In this document: one piece after another, positions 1-14,900 of the stretch
Layout of the letters: the number at the start of each line of letters is the position of its first letter
Numbering within the stretch: the first letter of the stretch is position 1
Assembly: GCA_033002965.1 (NCBI GenBank)
Contig: JAURVB010013846.1
Coordinates: 62,001-126,000, forward strand
Source: Piper betle
Lineage: Eukaryota > Streptophyta > Magnoliopsida > Piperales > Piperaceae
DNA: 64,000 bases
Direction: 5' to 3'
Made by a program: the position numbers and the translations under genes
The notes under the pieces: model-generated
What the model was told of the DNA's origin: nothing
The model's input: only the letters and a program-made list of their open reading frames with translations
The model's database searches: none

Positions 1-761
1 CAAAGAAAAACCCAACAATGTTATTATTGCATTTGCATTGCCAGTTTCAATCCCGGTAAAGGAAAAGGTTTGATATCAGAGGGGGCATCTGACTGTTAAA
101 ATTACTTGTAAAGATATAGATATACTTAGATGGTGCATTGACAACCATATTACCGGCATTTGAGGGTGGTAGAAGAAAAAGAAACCGCATAAATTGGAGT
201 CTTGAATTTTTGCCCGTTGTTTACTGTCATTACCCTTCACATATAAGAAGATAAAACTACACAATACCCAGATTCTTGAACTGTATTAGCCAGCATTTAC
301 CACACAAGCAAAAGCTTCCAATCTTCCTATTTTTACATTCATAAAAGCATGCAAAACTAACATTTCAAATCCTTGTACCACAATAAAGGGGCCTGAGTTT
401 GGTTTACTGTGTCATTACCATATGCTCATACAACAAGAAAGACAATAAGTATACAATAGCCACATTGTTGCAGGGCTTTCTCTATCATTAGCTGGTAATT
501 TCTACATAAGTAAAGACTTCCAATATTCACATTGTGCATTCACATAAGCAAAGCAAAACTTACCTTCCATTGAACTTGTGTGTTTACACCATTTCTATGA
601 GTTCTTTCTGATGCTTAAGACCATTCTTTCTTTTCTTATTATCCTTTCTAGTATGTACACCAGAGCTAGAAACTTTCCAGAACTTTCATCTTCCTTGGTA
701 GAAGGAAGAGGGCAGAGAATGGAAAGTTGTAAACATGTACACAAGTCTATCATGGCAGGCT
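1..761. other. Spacer downstream of the PLATZ gene
   Basis: No convincing coding exon on either strand. Its right part, next to the PLATZ stop codon at 762-764, is the likely 3' untranslated region of that minus-strand gene. No repeats stand out. Confidence 0.5.
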
Positions 762-1609
762 CTAGAAGTTGAGGATGAGGCCAACCATGGGGGCTCTGGT
801 GGGGATCCCCTTCCTCCTCTTTGCATTGGCAGTCCTGAAATTGGTAATGATGGTTGGAGGTGGCGTTGAAGGCGTGAAGCTCTGCACACGCTTGTCATGG
901 CTCCTGCTGTTGCTGGAGAAGGAGTCCTCTGAGTCAACCTCTGAAGCTCCCTTCTTCTTCCTTGGATGCTTAGACATTCCATTGATCTAAGAATCACACA
1001 AACACATAGAAAACAATCAGAGACTTTCATCCGTAGCAGGCAAAAATCAAACAACTTGCATAAAAAGGTTAGCTTTTTTGGCGGTGGGGAAGAAAAGCGA
1101 AGTCAATGTTCTCCAATTAATTACCTTGCAACCAAGGGAGCAGAATCTGAAGGAGTCAAGGAGGCTCCTTTCACAGACCTCACAGGTGTTGGTGACACCC
1201 TTCCCAGGCCTGGGTTGAGGCCTCTCGTTGATGAATACAACTCTGGCACTGTTGATTATGTAGGTCTGCACACCTGATATATCAAACACCTTCTGAATCT
1301 CATTCACTCTGATCACATCATGGTATGATGACCTCCTAATCTGCATATCAAAGATTCCAAACTACCCATCAAAAACCAATCCTCTGTTATCATACCAAGA
1401 AGAAAAGGAAGAAGAAGATGGTGGAGTCTGACCTGAATGGCACGGTGGTCTTTGTGGTGAGCAAGACAGAGAGAACAGAGTGCCCCATTCATGCAATCCA
1501 AGCAATACATATTGCACTCGCTCCTGTGCGAATCTGCGTGGTTCTTGCATTGGACGAAGAAGCTCGTATGCAGAAGCGGCCGCAGCCATGGCGGCCCCAC
1601 GTTGTCATC
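762..1609 (-). CDS. PLATZ family zinc-binding transcription factor, 5' end unresolved
   Basis: Plant AT-rich-sequence and zinc-binding (PLATZ) protein; known members bind zinc and AT-rich DNA or associate with RNA polymerase III and act in the nucleus. Three coding exons are clear: 1609..1433, 1340..1125 and 986..762, all with GT-AG borders and phase 0 (59, 72 and 74 codons plus stop TAG at 764..762). Exon A has the hallmark PPWLRPLL followed by a B-box-like Cys/His cluster (CKNH...C-X2-C...C-X2-C...HKDHRAI). The next exon opens with [12 protein letters not shown] and ends with the second cluster CEVC...FCSLGCK. The tail is basic (KHPRKKKG) and Ser-rich. About 205 residues are accounted for, close to the usual 210-260. 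A polypyrimidine tract and AAG at 1612..1610 form a good acceptor, so a short first exon with the ATG should lie upstream. No ATG exists on this strand between 1662 and 2189, so that exon is beyond 2190 or lost. Confidence 0.85.
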
Positions 1610-2192
1610 CTTCACCACAACAACAAAGAAGAAAGAATCACGATCGCATTCGTCATTGCATGCAACCAATGAACCAAAAGAAAAAAAACAGAGCAAGCTC
1701 CCTCACCGTGACTCTGTTCCTCTGCGTGACCTCAAAGGTGAGCTCCTGGTCGATCGCCAGCTTGGTACAGCAGCCAAATACAAGCTAAAGGCTCAAATGG
1801 GAAACCCACAAAATCACCCCTTCTCCCCCTCCTTCAACACAATTCAGACGACACAAGTGAAGCAGTGAAAAAGAAAAAACACAGAGCAAGAACAGAGGAA
1901 AGGTTGAGTCTTTCCAAGAGGAAGCAACGGGAGGTGATGGTGTGAGCTAGAGGTGGAGCTCGAGAGGTAATAATGGTGGGAAAAAGGCGTAGAGAAGGAG
2001 CAGGGAAGGTGAAGCCGGCCTTCCTTCCTCGTAGACAAGAAGAGCTTCCTTCTTGGTCTTATCTACCACTTCAAGTCTTACTCCGAGCCTAGCTCCGAAG
2101 CAGGAGTCTAGGTTCCTCCCCTCAATGCTTTGATTGCAAGAAACCCTTCTCTTTATTTTATTGTTTTTTGAGGGTTTATAATACAAGATCAT

Positions 2193-5100
2193 AAATACGC
2201 TGATTAAGTATTATTATACGTAGGATAATTTTTTTTTGCACTAATGCTAATCTCATCTCATAAATGATATATATGAATTATTTTAACATTTTGGAGTGGA
2301 CGCGAGATATGATAACAAGTTTGCTCTAAAACTTGATGTCCAAAAATAGGCTTCGAAAAAAATAATTCTCGTTAAATAATAAAAAACCTTAATATCAACC
2401 GATGCCACTAATATAACAATATCAACCATTTTTAAATTTTGCCACTCATTTAAATTATATGTTTATATTTTTTTAATATAGACAAAAATGCCTCATTATC
2501 CGATTATTCTTGTAATCTAACATTCGATATTAAAAATTTTTTTATCGAAGTATCTTCCAACATGATTCTAATTATTCTCTTAAATAATTATCGTGATAAC
2601 AATCATAATAAATTTGTTATCATATCTTTTCAATTGTAATAAGGTTAATGAAATTTTTTAGTGATAAAATTGATAATTTTAATAATTTAATTAGTTATAA
2701 CTTCTAATAATTATATAAAATTATTAATTTTATTATTAAAAAATATCATTTGTCACAAGGCAATTATATTCCGCGATCCCAATCATAAAGAGGCTGGAAT
2801 AGAACGCAACAGCCACTATCAATCTGACTTATTTATTTTTAAAGCAATTACTAAACTAAAGTCTGATTAAGCCTATTTAAGGTAATTCATTTTTTCTCTT
2901 TTCTTGATAATTACATTTATTTGATTTTCCCACCAACTAATATTATTAAAATTATCTTTTCTTATATATATATATATAACTTAATAGAAAAAAATACAAT
3001 ATTATTTTTTTCCAAAGCAAAATACAGCAATATTGCCGCCACTAAATTTGGTCACAGTAAGCGTAAGGACTCGGCCCGTTAACGATATCACTCGGGCTAT
3101 GATTAAGCTCCCATACAACATTAATCAATTGATTTGCCGTACACTTAATCTAACTAGCTACTTCATCATAATTATTGGATAATAATAAACCAATTTATTC
3201 CAGACTATTTATAAAAAAAGTTTCATTATACCTCAATTAGATTTTGCAGCTCAGGAGTTCCTTATCACTAAATTATCTTCTACTACCATGAATTCTATGA
3301 TCATATTTAATATAGTTTTATTATAGTTTATTCATATATTTATACACCTAATACGTATCTAATGCATCATGGCCGGCATGAGTTCTCAAAAGACACCCAT
3401 GTCGACATGATTCATGATGCAATTGTAGTTTACAATATTTGTATTACACTTAAATTAAGATTAGTGGTGTTTTCTAATGATGGCCTTTGATAGTTTTTAG
3501 TGATCTAATATTATTTATCCAATCAAGTTGAAACCCTCTATCGAAAAACTTATGCATAATCTTTACGAAGTAAACTAATACATGCATTAAGACTGTACTC
3601 GCTTATTAGGGTGAGCTCATGCCTTCTCAATGGTGAAATTTGATCAAACCTTTATTTTTTTCTGGGGTTATAATAATAAAATTAATTTGTTTATATTTCC
3701 TAATTGCAAGATCAGGGATGTCATCATTGAAAGCATGTTTTTACTAAGTCTTTTATGTGATATAAATAGTGATTTATGAATACTTTGCATCATAATTTAT
3801 GTTGTGGCTCATTAACTTAGGACTAATTTACGCATGTAGCTATGTGCTTGAAGTTTGGACATTAGCCAAGATGGTCTTTGTTGGTTCTTACCCACTGTCT
3901 AGCAATGGCTTGTTCAATTGAAGAAGGAAATTCTGCTAAAAACTATATGGTATTGAAGTTAGGGATGGCACCTATTCTATATAATGCAAGCTGGCAATTG
4001 GACTGGCTAGCTTGTTCATGTTTTGCTCCCTTTGCCAGCCAAGTTAGGAACAAAATTCTAGAAATAATGCATGAAATTGGGTTCGGATTTTTTTTCCAAT
4101 TTTTTCTCCATTTGGCTACTTACTTAATTACGAAAGAAATCCATATTAGCTTTAGAAAACAAAAAAATCCATATTATGTTTTTGGATCATTTGGGAACAT
4201 GAGGAATTCTTTGGTTATTTTTATGTTGCTTTTCCTTTCTTCCAATTTTCCCACTTTCATGCTTCAAGTGGGTTTCCTACCAATCCCACTTTGGAGGTTG
4301 TAATTGGCCTGTATTGGTTTCCTTCACACAGTGGATTAGTTACCTAACTTCAATTTGGATCTTTGACAGCTCCCAAATCTCTAATGACACATCATATGGA
4401 ATATACAAATGTAGTTGTGAGGATAAATGAATGAATAATTGAATATAATTATATAGGGAGGGAAACAGGAGTGATGAAGAGCTACCATTAATGTAAAATT
4501 TAATTAAAAGTATTTTGGGTGATAAATAATAAAAATAACACAAAATATAGCCCAAGTTTCATGATAGTGACCATGGATAATTTCAACCATATTTTAAGAT
4601 GAAGACAAAAAGGGACATATTTTTCTAAAATGAGGGAAGCTGACTAAACCCATTTCTTTTAGTGGGCAACCCTCCAAAAAAATCCAAATCTGATCCCTAT
4701 TCCCCTAATCAAATTCCCAACACATTTAAGCACCCAACTAACATATTTATGCCAAGCTACATTGTTCATCGTGGAACAATGTTTAGGAGGCCAACCTCAG
4801 TAGTCCATAATTGATGGTTACGGATGTAAATGAGTCTACTCGAATCGAACACGAACACTGTTGAGTTCATTATCTGCCTTGAAATATTACCCTAATCGAG
4901 CCGTCTTAAATTTGTCATAAATAATAACTCGACGATGCCTCAATCAAGAGAGACTAATGATAAATTGACATTAAAAATGTTATGAATGGTAATATCAAAT
5001 AAAAATATAATTAAATAAGAATATTGATAAATCAACAAAAGATCGAGAGGATTTTGTTTTTTTTTAAAAAAAGAGGGGATTTGGTGTTGACTGCGAGACG

Positions 5101-7400
5101 TGGGCCTGAGCCGAGAGACCTCCTTTTTGCGGGTCAAACGTGGCGTCTTCAACACGGACTCGGCACGGCTCTTAATCGGGCCCACGGCCCACTTGCGAAA
5201 AAGCCAAATTGTGTTTTGTCCGCACCCTCGAACTCTCCGCAGACTGGGCCCGGCCCACCTAACAGACCTCCCCCTTCATAATCGATCACTTTCGGCCTTG
5301 TTCGATTGCAGGATTTTTTGCCCGTATTTGGACCTTCTTCTTGTTTAAGAGTTGTGATCAAGTTTGATGAACAGCCGTCATATAAAAATACATTTTAATT
5401 ACAAGCAATAAAAATACAAATACAAAGATGTTCACGTCTAAATATTTCCTCATTTACAATTTATAATAATGCTAACAGTAAGCAACTAATTAGAGAATGT
5501 CATGAACAGATATGATCGACTTAACAAGATATATATATATATATATATGGACTTGTGTGATTGAGGGTGCTTGTCCAATTTTCCACCACAATGAACTAAT
5601 ATTGCCAATTGATTTTTCCTCCTCAATTTTTTTAAAAACGGACACTTTGATTATCATTCCTCAATAATATGGATAAAATAGTATTAGAAACTATTAATTC
5701 CAAAGTCTCTTTACAATATTAATGTTTTCGAATCAACTATAATATTGTCTTATGTTAGAACTTAGAAGTGACTAAATTAGCAAAATTGTGTGTGAATTTT
5801 ATTCGATAAAATATTACAACAATTAATCAATGCTAAAAAGTTCATATTAGTTACAGAAACGAATATGATTGTGATTTATCTTCTTTTACAAATTGCTTAA
5901 GCTTTTGAGAAGAAACTCCTTTGATATTTAACTTAATGTGGCAAAAAAAAGTTTTCCTGTTTAAATGTAATTTTAATATTGAAAAAGTCAACCGTAGATA
6001 TTTTTTTCAAATGTCAACGTTGTGGATTAAATTATTAGGCATGAGTCAATGTTATGGTTGCATGGATTTCACAACTCTCTCAATTTGCATTTTCTCAATG
6101 ATAAGACAAAAGTTTTATTGCATTCAATTTTGATGTCAAGTGTGAACCCCCAACCAAAACTTCTCTGTATTCAAAGAAGACAATAAAGATCTCTCTTCTT
6201 TTTTAAAAAAATTAACAGGGTTGATGTTGGGATTACATCATTGTACAAGGACAAACATGCACATAAACCATAACTTTTTTTTTATGAAGAAAGTTCATTA
6301 AACATCAGCAAGTTGAAATTGCATGGAGGTTCTTCTCAAAAGTTTGTAGCTAGCCAGGAAAGTATAAATGGTTTAAATTAGTTAAAAGATTGGGTTATCT
6401 TTCATGGTTTAAATAATATATGCATATCATACAGCTGCGTACAATATATAGGTGGAGGCAACTGGAATTTTGTGCAGAGCAATTGAAAAACCCATCCAAC
6501 TTCCAAATAAATTGGATCAATGTGTTCAACTGTCTTAAGCAGCTTATTAATATTTTTATTTCTTCTATTAAAATGTTAGCAAATAATTGAAGTCGCAGGA
6601 AAGGACATAAAATCCCAGCTCACCTTGTTGGTGTATGATTATTCTGCTTGCCGCTATAACAAGAACAGATGTGTATCGAATCAAAGAAGTAAAGTAGTCA
6701 GTAGGTGCAACAATGGTAACCAATTGTTGAGTAGGAAAATAGCAGGCTAAACATAAATTGAGGGCACAGCTAGAACAAACTATTTCCTTTGCATGATCAT
6801 TGCGTGTTTGGCCAATCTGTATATAAAATTTTAATTTCTTGCATCCTCATTTTTTAAAAAAAAAAAACAAGCATGGAACATGGTGTTGTTTTTAAAAATG
6901 GAGTTTTGAGATAAGACCGGAAATTACATTAATTTTAATGCAACTAACAAAGCAGCAAAACAAAAAAAGCCCACTTGTTAGAAATTAAAGAAATATGTTT
7001 TGCATGCCCTCGACAACTCACAGATCAGTATTCTTACCTACTAACTTCACCTTAATGAGAGATTAAATACAATAAATTGTATAATTAAAAGAAGGAAAAT
7101 GAAAGGCTGATATACAGTTACCAGTCAGCATTCTTTTCACACATTAGAATTAAGGGCATTAACTTCAGCTTTTTCTTCAAAAAAACATACCAACAACCCA
7201 ATAACTGCTTTTGACTTGACATAAAGTCAATTAACAACATCTTGCGCCTGGCAGAAGTCAGCCAAACTCTTCATATTGACAAATTTAGTGTACTACATTT
7301 ATGACGAAACTGCATTCTGAAGATCCACGTTGTTTTTAGAACACAGTTTCTGTCTTGGCGGGTGGAAAATTTTACTTAGGGAAGATGTGAGGAAGTTCCC
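2193..7400. other. AT-rich intergenic region
   Basis: About 5 kb without a supportable gene. The longest open frame (3878-4303, plus) has no recognisable motif, biased composition and no flanking signals. The DNA is rich in A/T runs and holds a TA microsatellite at 5529-5548. A locally more GC-rich stretch at about 5090-5340 contains no gene I can recognise. Confidence 0.5.
5529..5548. repeat. (TA)n microsatellite
   Basis: Uninterrupted TA dinucleotides in the intergenic region. Confidence 0.9.
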
Positions 7401-8901
7401 ACGGTGACCAAGGATCTATGTGAATATTGCGTATATATGAATATTAAGCAGATATATATCACAGATCAATATTCCAATACATATATGACAAGAATTCAAA
7501 CGCGAAAGACAGACTAGGACTCTAGCGTTGAGAAACTGGAAGTCATCATCTTGATCAACTAATATTCCATTTCTCCAACTCTTAAATTGCAGCGACAACT
7601 TTTAAACCAATATGCTGAACCAACTCAAAGTGAAGAAGGGCTCATTCGTGTACGCTGACATATAAACAGAGCATAATAAGCACATTGGTACAAGTGGCCT
7701 CTGTACTTCGACCATCACAATATAAACAACATTTTTAGACCCAATACTTGCTGTTCTAAGAAAATATAACAGCCACTTTGAAAAAAGAGAGAGAAGTTCA
7801 CACGTTAACCAAAATTCAGAACTTAAAAAGTAAGCCTATCCATTCTCAAAACTATGAATATCACGACGAATATCAGAGCCAGTTAAGGACTTCTCATCTA
7901 TTTTCGCTTTTCCATCTTGAAATTTTTTTTACGAAGCCACCCCTTAATAAGCCCTCCTGTAAATCGATCTCACATCCATTTTCTCCAGTGTGCTCGACTA
8001 AATAAAATCTCACAGCCACACTCAATTGCTCCAATCTCATTTGACATAACAAATTCACCAAAGGAAATAAAGCCATGAACCCTCGTCAAAGAAAATAAAA
8101 AAAGCAAAGAATGAGAAAAAGGTGAGACAGGTAAAGTCCACAACTTTCACTGCAATGACGCCCAGAGTAGCACAGAACAAATGACCCTTTTAAGTCAATT
8201 GACTCCATGCCAATTGACTTTCTTCAGAATATTATAATCAAGTGCATTAAATGATTTCAATCCAATTTACTTTTAATTATCTCACAATGAGTCAATGATC
8301 TAAACCTGCCAAGAAAGGACTCTTACACAGAACCAAGCGTCGAATTATATTTGCTTTCAATGCAACATGCAACTTGATGAAAAACAGCTTATCAGTCAAG
8401 AAATAAAATAAGAATTACAAACCAAACTAAATTGATCTACAAAAACCCTCACACCGATAGCCTTCCCTATGATGCAGCCCATTGTTCGTAGCAAGGAAGT
8501 CAAGCTCTACACCAAAAACCAGCAAGGTAACTCAAGGTAATAAACCTTACAGAAAGAGCTTGCTCCTTCCACTAACTTCACACAGATCACTAAATGATAT
8601 GCAAGTGTAAACAATATAGCAGACATCACTAAGATGATGACACAAAATACTAAAATCTCGATGCTGATCATTTATTCACAAACAAAAACACTTCTTTTCT
8701 TTTCTTTCTTTTTTTTAAGATCAGCTCTCTTTCTACCCTCAGATTTTTTTAATACAAGTAATTTACAACAATTTCATTGTTTCTTAGAGCTCAAGCTATT
8801 CCAGAGAGCGAAAAAATAAGATCATGTGTTTGGAACTTTACAGTAAAAAATAATTTAGTTTAGTAATGTACACAATGAAAAACTACAGCCAGCACCTATA
8901 T
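7401..8901. other. Non-coding flank, 3' side of the coiled-coil/A9 gene
   Basis: No supportable coding exon. The right end, adjacent to the stop codon at 8902-8904, is probably the 3' untranslated region of the minus-strand gene that follows. Confidence 0.4.
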
Positions 8902-11900
8902 CTACATCTTGCCTTTCCTCTTGTCATACAAAGCCTGCACGTGAAGAGCATCAGCAATTGAATCAGAGTTTCCTGATGTAATTATAGATTCAAAAAGATA
9001 GAGAGAGAAGACAGCTGACAGTAATAAATCGCAGAACATCTGAATTACCTTTATATTTAAGAGAAAACGACTCACCAAAAGCAAAAAAAAATTACAAAAC
9101 GTCTCATTAAAATGTTCCTTCAATTAGACAGCAATCCTATGTTTAAGAAATAAGCTTACCCTCTCTCATTCCTCATGTAGGAAAAATCTTGCAGAAAAAC
9201 ATAGATTGAGGAACGGAACTTTAAGTTCTTTTGTATGGCTTGCCAACAGGTTCATTGTGAGAAAATGTGAAATGCACTTTTGTAATGAACCACAGGGAGT
9301 GAAGGACGACTTAAATGATCTGGGATGGAAGTAGTTAGAATACAATGAAGTGCCATTTAAGTATGAATATGTCCAGCCAAGTGATGAATACGATCAGTCT
9401 CAGGTCATTTGGGATTAAGATAACGATGATAATTGACCAAGATAACAACTGATTATTATACTGATGTTGACTCTTGGAAAATAAGCCCACAAAGAACATA
9501 AAGAGTTCATTCAAATAGCAAGAGAGGGATATTAATAAGGTAAAGCAACACAGGTATCACCCTCTGATAATCACTGTCAGCTGCCAAAGTATTCTCTAAA
9601 TTTGAAAGACATTTCTTCTGCTCTGAATTTCATTTCTCAATGCTAATCGTGACAAACCAAATCAATATTTTAACTAAATTCCTAGTACTAAAGAAAACTA
9701 ATCAGATGAATAAATGGACATGTTTCACTATTCTAATCAATGAGGATCATTTAATTCAAGCAAAAATTCTGCACACATTACGCCTAGGTTTTTGATGCCA
9801 CACAAATTTAAAGACCTTAAATGGAAGCAGTCTGTCAGGGATCAAAGATTGCAATCAAATTGATGCAAATATACAAGAAATGGTGCTCTCAGTACAAGGA
9901 GACAGCAATGAATGCTCAACAAAAGAAAATACCTTGTTTCGGAAGTTTCTCATTGTCAATACTAGGACATCACGCAATCTACAAAACAGAATCAAGTAAC
10001 ATGAAATGTAGAGCAAAATAAATTAATTAGAGGCACCTATTCATAAAGCTACTGTTCTAAAAAACAAATGTCACATCTTGATATCCCATCCATTCCACAA
10101 CATGGGATAACTAGAGACTTCACACCAACTACAGTGAAAAGTATAAACAAAACCCACATACATTATCTATGAAAGCAAATAATAAAAAAATCCAATAAAA
10201 TCTTATCATATTGCTGTAACTACTGATAATAAAGAGATCAATGCAACAACCACATATAACGAAGAAAATTAGATGCTCGCAATAATTGCTAGGATAATGG
10301 ATTGCAAAGTTCAAACAAAAGAAAGATATATATTAGCCTTATAGAAATTGGAAAACCAGTTCAAAAAAGCTTCATAACAAACTTGCTATCTCAAATTTTT
10401 TCAACGGCTATGGTTTTTTTCTCCAACTTGCAACCCAACAAAAAAAAAGGAAAGAAAAACATATATTGCTGTTAGGTGAAAAAAGTAGGCTCGTTGAGGC
10501 ATGAGTTATGGAAATAAACATATTGTTGGGTTAAATATATTAGTTGGGTGTAGTAATGTATTTTTTAACTGATCATTGTAACCCCCAAGAGATTTTATAG
10601 CCTATTAATAGTCCATTAAACTCCAAGTGGGTTTATGGTCTCAACCTATTTGTGAGTCTATAAATAAGGGTTGTGTTCTCTCTTTTGAAGAAAGGAAAAA
10701 TCTGTTCTTTAGTCTTTAGTTAATCAAAAGATTGGTGATCTCCAAACTCACCTAAATTGACACTGGTGACCTTGATTTATACAATCCACCTAGATTGAGC
10801 ATGGTGATCTCAATTTATCGTCAATTTTGTTAGCAACTTATATCAATATAGAACCCTATCAATTGCTCAAACTTAGAAATATATCTTAAAACTACATGGC
10901 AAAGTTCCGACATGGACCCAAGTTGGCCTAAGTCTATAGTGACAAGTTCTTTAGAGAGATGCACTTTCTGATGTAGTCCTTAAACTTTGACCAAAAGAAG
11001 ATGATTAATGAAAATATAATTAATAAACTATATTTTGAGAGCCAGCCACCTTTTAAAGGCTCCAAAAAACTAGGTGCATTGGAAAATGATGTCATAAATC
11101 CTACTACAGGGTTAAGTTTTCTTTAAAAGAATCAAAGCAAAAACAACTGACTTCAAGAACCCTACCTAAAGGTTGGAACAATACTTTGTTAGCTAATTCA
11201 GAAAAAAATATCATAGTAAAAATTTCAAACAATCCACTAAAGCATAATCATATAATTTGAGATGATTAGGTTTTTCAAAGAAAAGTCCATGGAAAAATTG
11301 CCAGGCTATTACCTTTCCTAAAATGCAGTCAAGTCACAAAAAGACAACTTTACATGATCCACTCACGTCTAGAGTTGCTCAAATATGAAAACTCGGCAAG
11401 TTTTACATGCTAAAACATAAGAAGCACAAACTACATCCACCAATTCGTAAATTATTGAGGCGAAAATCCTACTTTTCCATTCCATTATAGAACAGATCAC
11501 ATAAATATTTAATTCTAAAATCCCTGTTTTTAAAAGGAAACTTTAGTATAATATTAAACTTCAATACAAATTGGTCATACTACCAATCATGTACAATTAA
11601 AAAACTTACATGCGCTCGGTAACAATCATTCTCAAGAGATATAAAAGGTTAAAGGCTACATATAAATCATCAAAAGTAGAGGACAAGAATCACCTAAAAT
11701 CATTGTTTGTGCTGAACGGATATGATGTCCCATTTGAACATGTTACGACAAACTGCAATGAAAGTCCACTTGGGATCTTTATCTGCCATACACATCAAAC
11801 AAAATTGTATGAAATCAATAATTGCATGAATGTAGGAACCAAAAGATAGTTATTGGGAAAACGGTAATATTATCCACTAGTCAAGGCTAGCACATCCATA

Positions 11901-14900
11901 TAAGAGAAGAAGAGGAAATAATTAGTGGCAACAAAGACCAACTACCCCTTAACATAAGGAGAAGATAGCATTTCATCTATTTTAATTTGCTTAAACAATA
12001 TTAAGCTACATTATATGGTAGTGTAATACAACGTCGTTGTCAAAAGCATGCTTTCATTAACCAAACAAGTCCCGACTAAATAACAACATAGATTTAGAAT
12101 ATTTTTATACAAAGAATGCGATGCCAGTAACTAAAACAAAACAATAGGCGAACAGATAAAAAGAAAAAGTAGAAATAAATCAATGTTATATTATATCTTA
12201 TAAAGAAGTCCAACACTTGCGATCATTTTGATGAATAAATTAGGAAAAATAAGCATACGTATTGATTCACAAGTGACAACCACCAAGATAGACACATACC
12301 GACAACTCCGGGGAATATTTCTCTTCAATTACAACAGTCCCCATGCATTTGATAAGGAAGCTGGATCGTCTTAAAGTCAGATTTGCTGGCTCCCAGTCTT
12401 CCGGTGATTCAATCTGTTAGGCACAATTATATGAATGCATTTCAAAACAATTTGCTCTATCACACCCCTCCCACCAACCAAGAAATATCTATTGACTTTC
12501 TGATGCAGCTCATACAATCTTTAGTGATCTTATTTTTGGTTCTTTTGCTTATTAAGATTTCCTATTAAAGCCTTTCCTTGTTTAGAGGCTTCTTTTCACT
12601 TATTAGCTAGTTTTAGAATGCGCCTTCCTACTATTGCTTGACTACGGAAGGAAAGCAACTATAAATACTCATGCTTCAGAAAACAATTTAATATTAAAGA
12701 CTTTCTTCCCAACCAGCCCCTCTTTTTCTACTTCTTTGCTGCTTCAAAGCTTGTTTCGTGAACTCCACAAAGTAATCTAGTAGATTGTCATCCCATTGCT
12801 TGAGGAAATTCACCCAGGCGACTCATTGTCAGCCAAAGTCCCATCACTTCTGAATGATATGTACACTTAATGAAAACAATATAAAACCATTTTTTTTACA
12901 TACTATATTTAGTAGGTAGCATCTACAAGAAATGACACAATTGCTTGTATCCATGAAATTTCGTTCACTTTTTTTCATTTATTGACATTATGTTACAACA
13001 AAGGATGATGTTGATATGATCACTTTTACAACTTGAAATGGATGAAAACAGTTGCTATGCAAGCATAGGTTCACACTATTGGCAGACAAAAAACTAAATA
13101 TAAGCGAACATTCCAGAAGCCATTACAATGTAAAACCCCAATTTTGCCCAAGTTTTATATCACTGACTCGGTTTGGTTTGGCTCCCACTGGTTTTGGTTC
13201 AACAACAGTACGACTTGGACCAACTCTGCTTATCTAGAGATGTTGGCCCAATCTTCTGTATTTCTAAGACCTACTGAAATGCCAGATTTTGATATTAATT
13301 AATTGGAATTAATCAGATGCTAATTATTCGATTAAATAATGCTCTAGATTGTACACTGTTTTGTATCCAACCCTAGTTTTACACCCGCACCTTATAGATA
13401 GCTCCATTATTACTCATATAACATTCGAGATTTTCTGGGTATTTTTGGACTTTAGCATGACGCAAGTATCATTCAACACAATTAAGTCCGATGGCACATG
13501 TTTCTACATTTTTTGGTGATTTCCAAACTGTAGAGTGTCTAGATGGCTTTGTGTCAGTTTCCAGTTTGACTCATATATGCATTTGCCCATATGTCATTTG
13601 GACCACATTAGTGCAATCAGACCAAGGGCCACAAGGAAGCAAGAAAGCCACCCAATGTTTGGCTTTTTACGAATTTGCCCCTCCTACACCAAGCATATCT
13701 TCCAAACCCTTCCCCTTATTCTCCCATTTCCCACTATACACTGTAGTCGTTCCTAGCTTTTCCAGCTATTCATGCGCCACCATAAGGTCGCCACCTACCA
13801 TTGGACACCACCATTAGATAGCCCCAATTACTGGTTACCACTTCCAAACAGCTCCACCCCCGATCACCACCACCACCGTCCAAAATTCTCCCTGAATTCC
13901 AGCAGTTTACCACCGCAAACGTGCAATGCCCCCAACTTCCGGCCACTTTCCTAGCGCCAGCGAATCATCTTTGGCCACTCTAAACCTCTGATCAATAGTT
14001 CACGAGACTTCCACCATCCCCATGACTTTGCCACTGAAGTCTGATGTTTAACAAGGTCATCAGTGTGCCGCCAATGGTGACCTATCTCCTATCACCAGCA
14101 CATCCAATCGCTTTGCCATCAACCATGGAGTTGAATGCCGCCTTTCCTAACCACCAGTATTGGTGGTCTTTTCATTCCCATTTTCAGCTATCATCTTTCT
14201 CTAGCCACTTCTGGCTGCCCATTGCCGCAGTTTCTCCCACCACTTGCTCCATCAGCTCCACCATGCCGAAGCCATTCTTTTTCAAGTTTCACCGGTCTAT
14301 TCCTCATGTTCCAACTCCATAGGAATTGACTTTGTTTTTCTACTATGTTTTATCAGTTTGGTAAGCAAAACCAATCATGTAGTTTTCTTACTCGACCCCA
14401 CATGGATTGTTCCAGGGATCACCAACCACTAAGGATAAGATCCCCCTAGTTGATTTCGAAATTAGCCCTGCCTCTGCATGCTTTTTCTAGAAGCCAAGGT
14501 CAGTTTAGCTGCTTATACATTATATAACATGATTTTAGTCCTGGGCTATATAGTTTCTATGAACTTTTTGGAAGGGAGCCATATGGAGATTTTTTTATTC
14601 CCATCGATGGTTTTCAAAGAGCCACACTTCTACCTCGTCCTTTTAAAAGTTTTTCTTAGATTTATATTAATTTATTGATGTAAGCTGATGAGCTCACTTG
14701 CCCTGTATATTAGTCTTTGTGTTGACCAATAATTGTGGTTATTGACGTTTTTGTATTACCTCTCCATGAGTCTCATTTGAGGGGGAGCCAAAGTAGCTGA
14801 GGGGATGCTTGGACTTCACCTGAATGGTGGGCTTGGCTCCACTGAAGGCTCTTCCCAGTAGCAGTTGGGCAACAACAAATCTGGTCTCGGTAGAGCTCCA

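Noticed and set aside
3878..4303. 141-residue plus-strand open frame
   Set aside because: No motif, erratic composition, and no codon or splice support; typical of chance frames in this intergenic stretch.
13491..14432. Several plus-strand open frames as possible gag remnants
   Set aside because: No zinc knuckle, protease or polymerase motif; sequence is Pro/Ser/His-rich and frames overlap.
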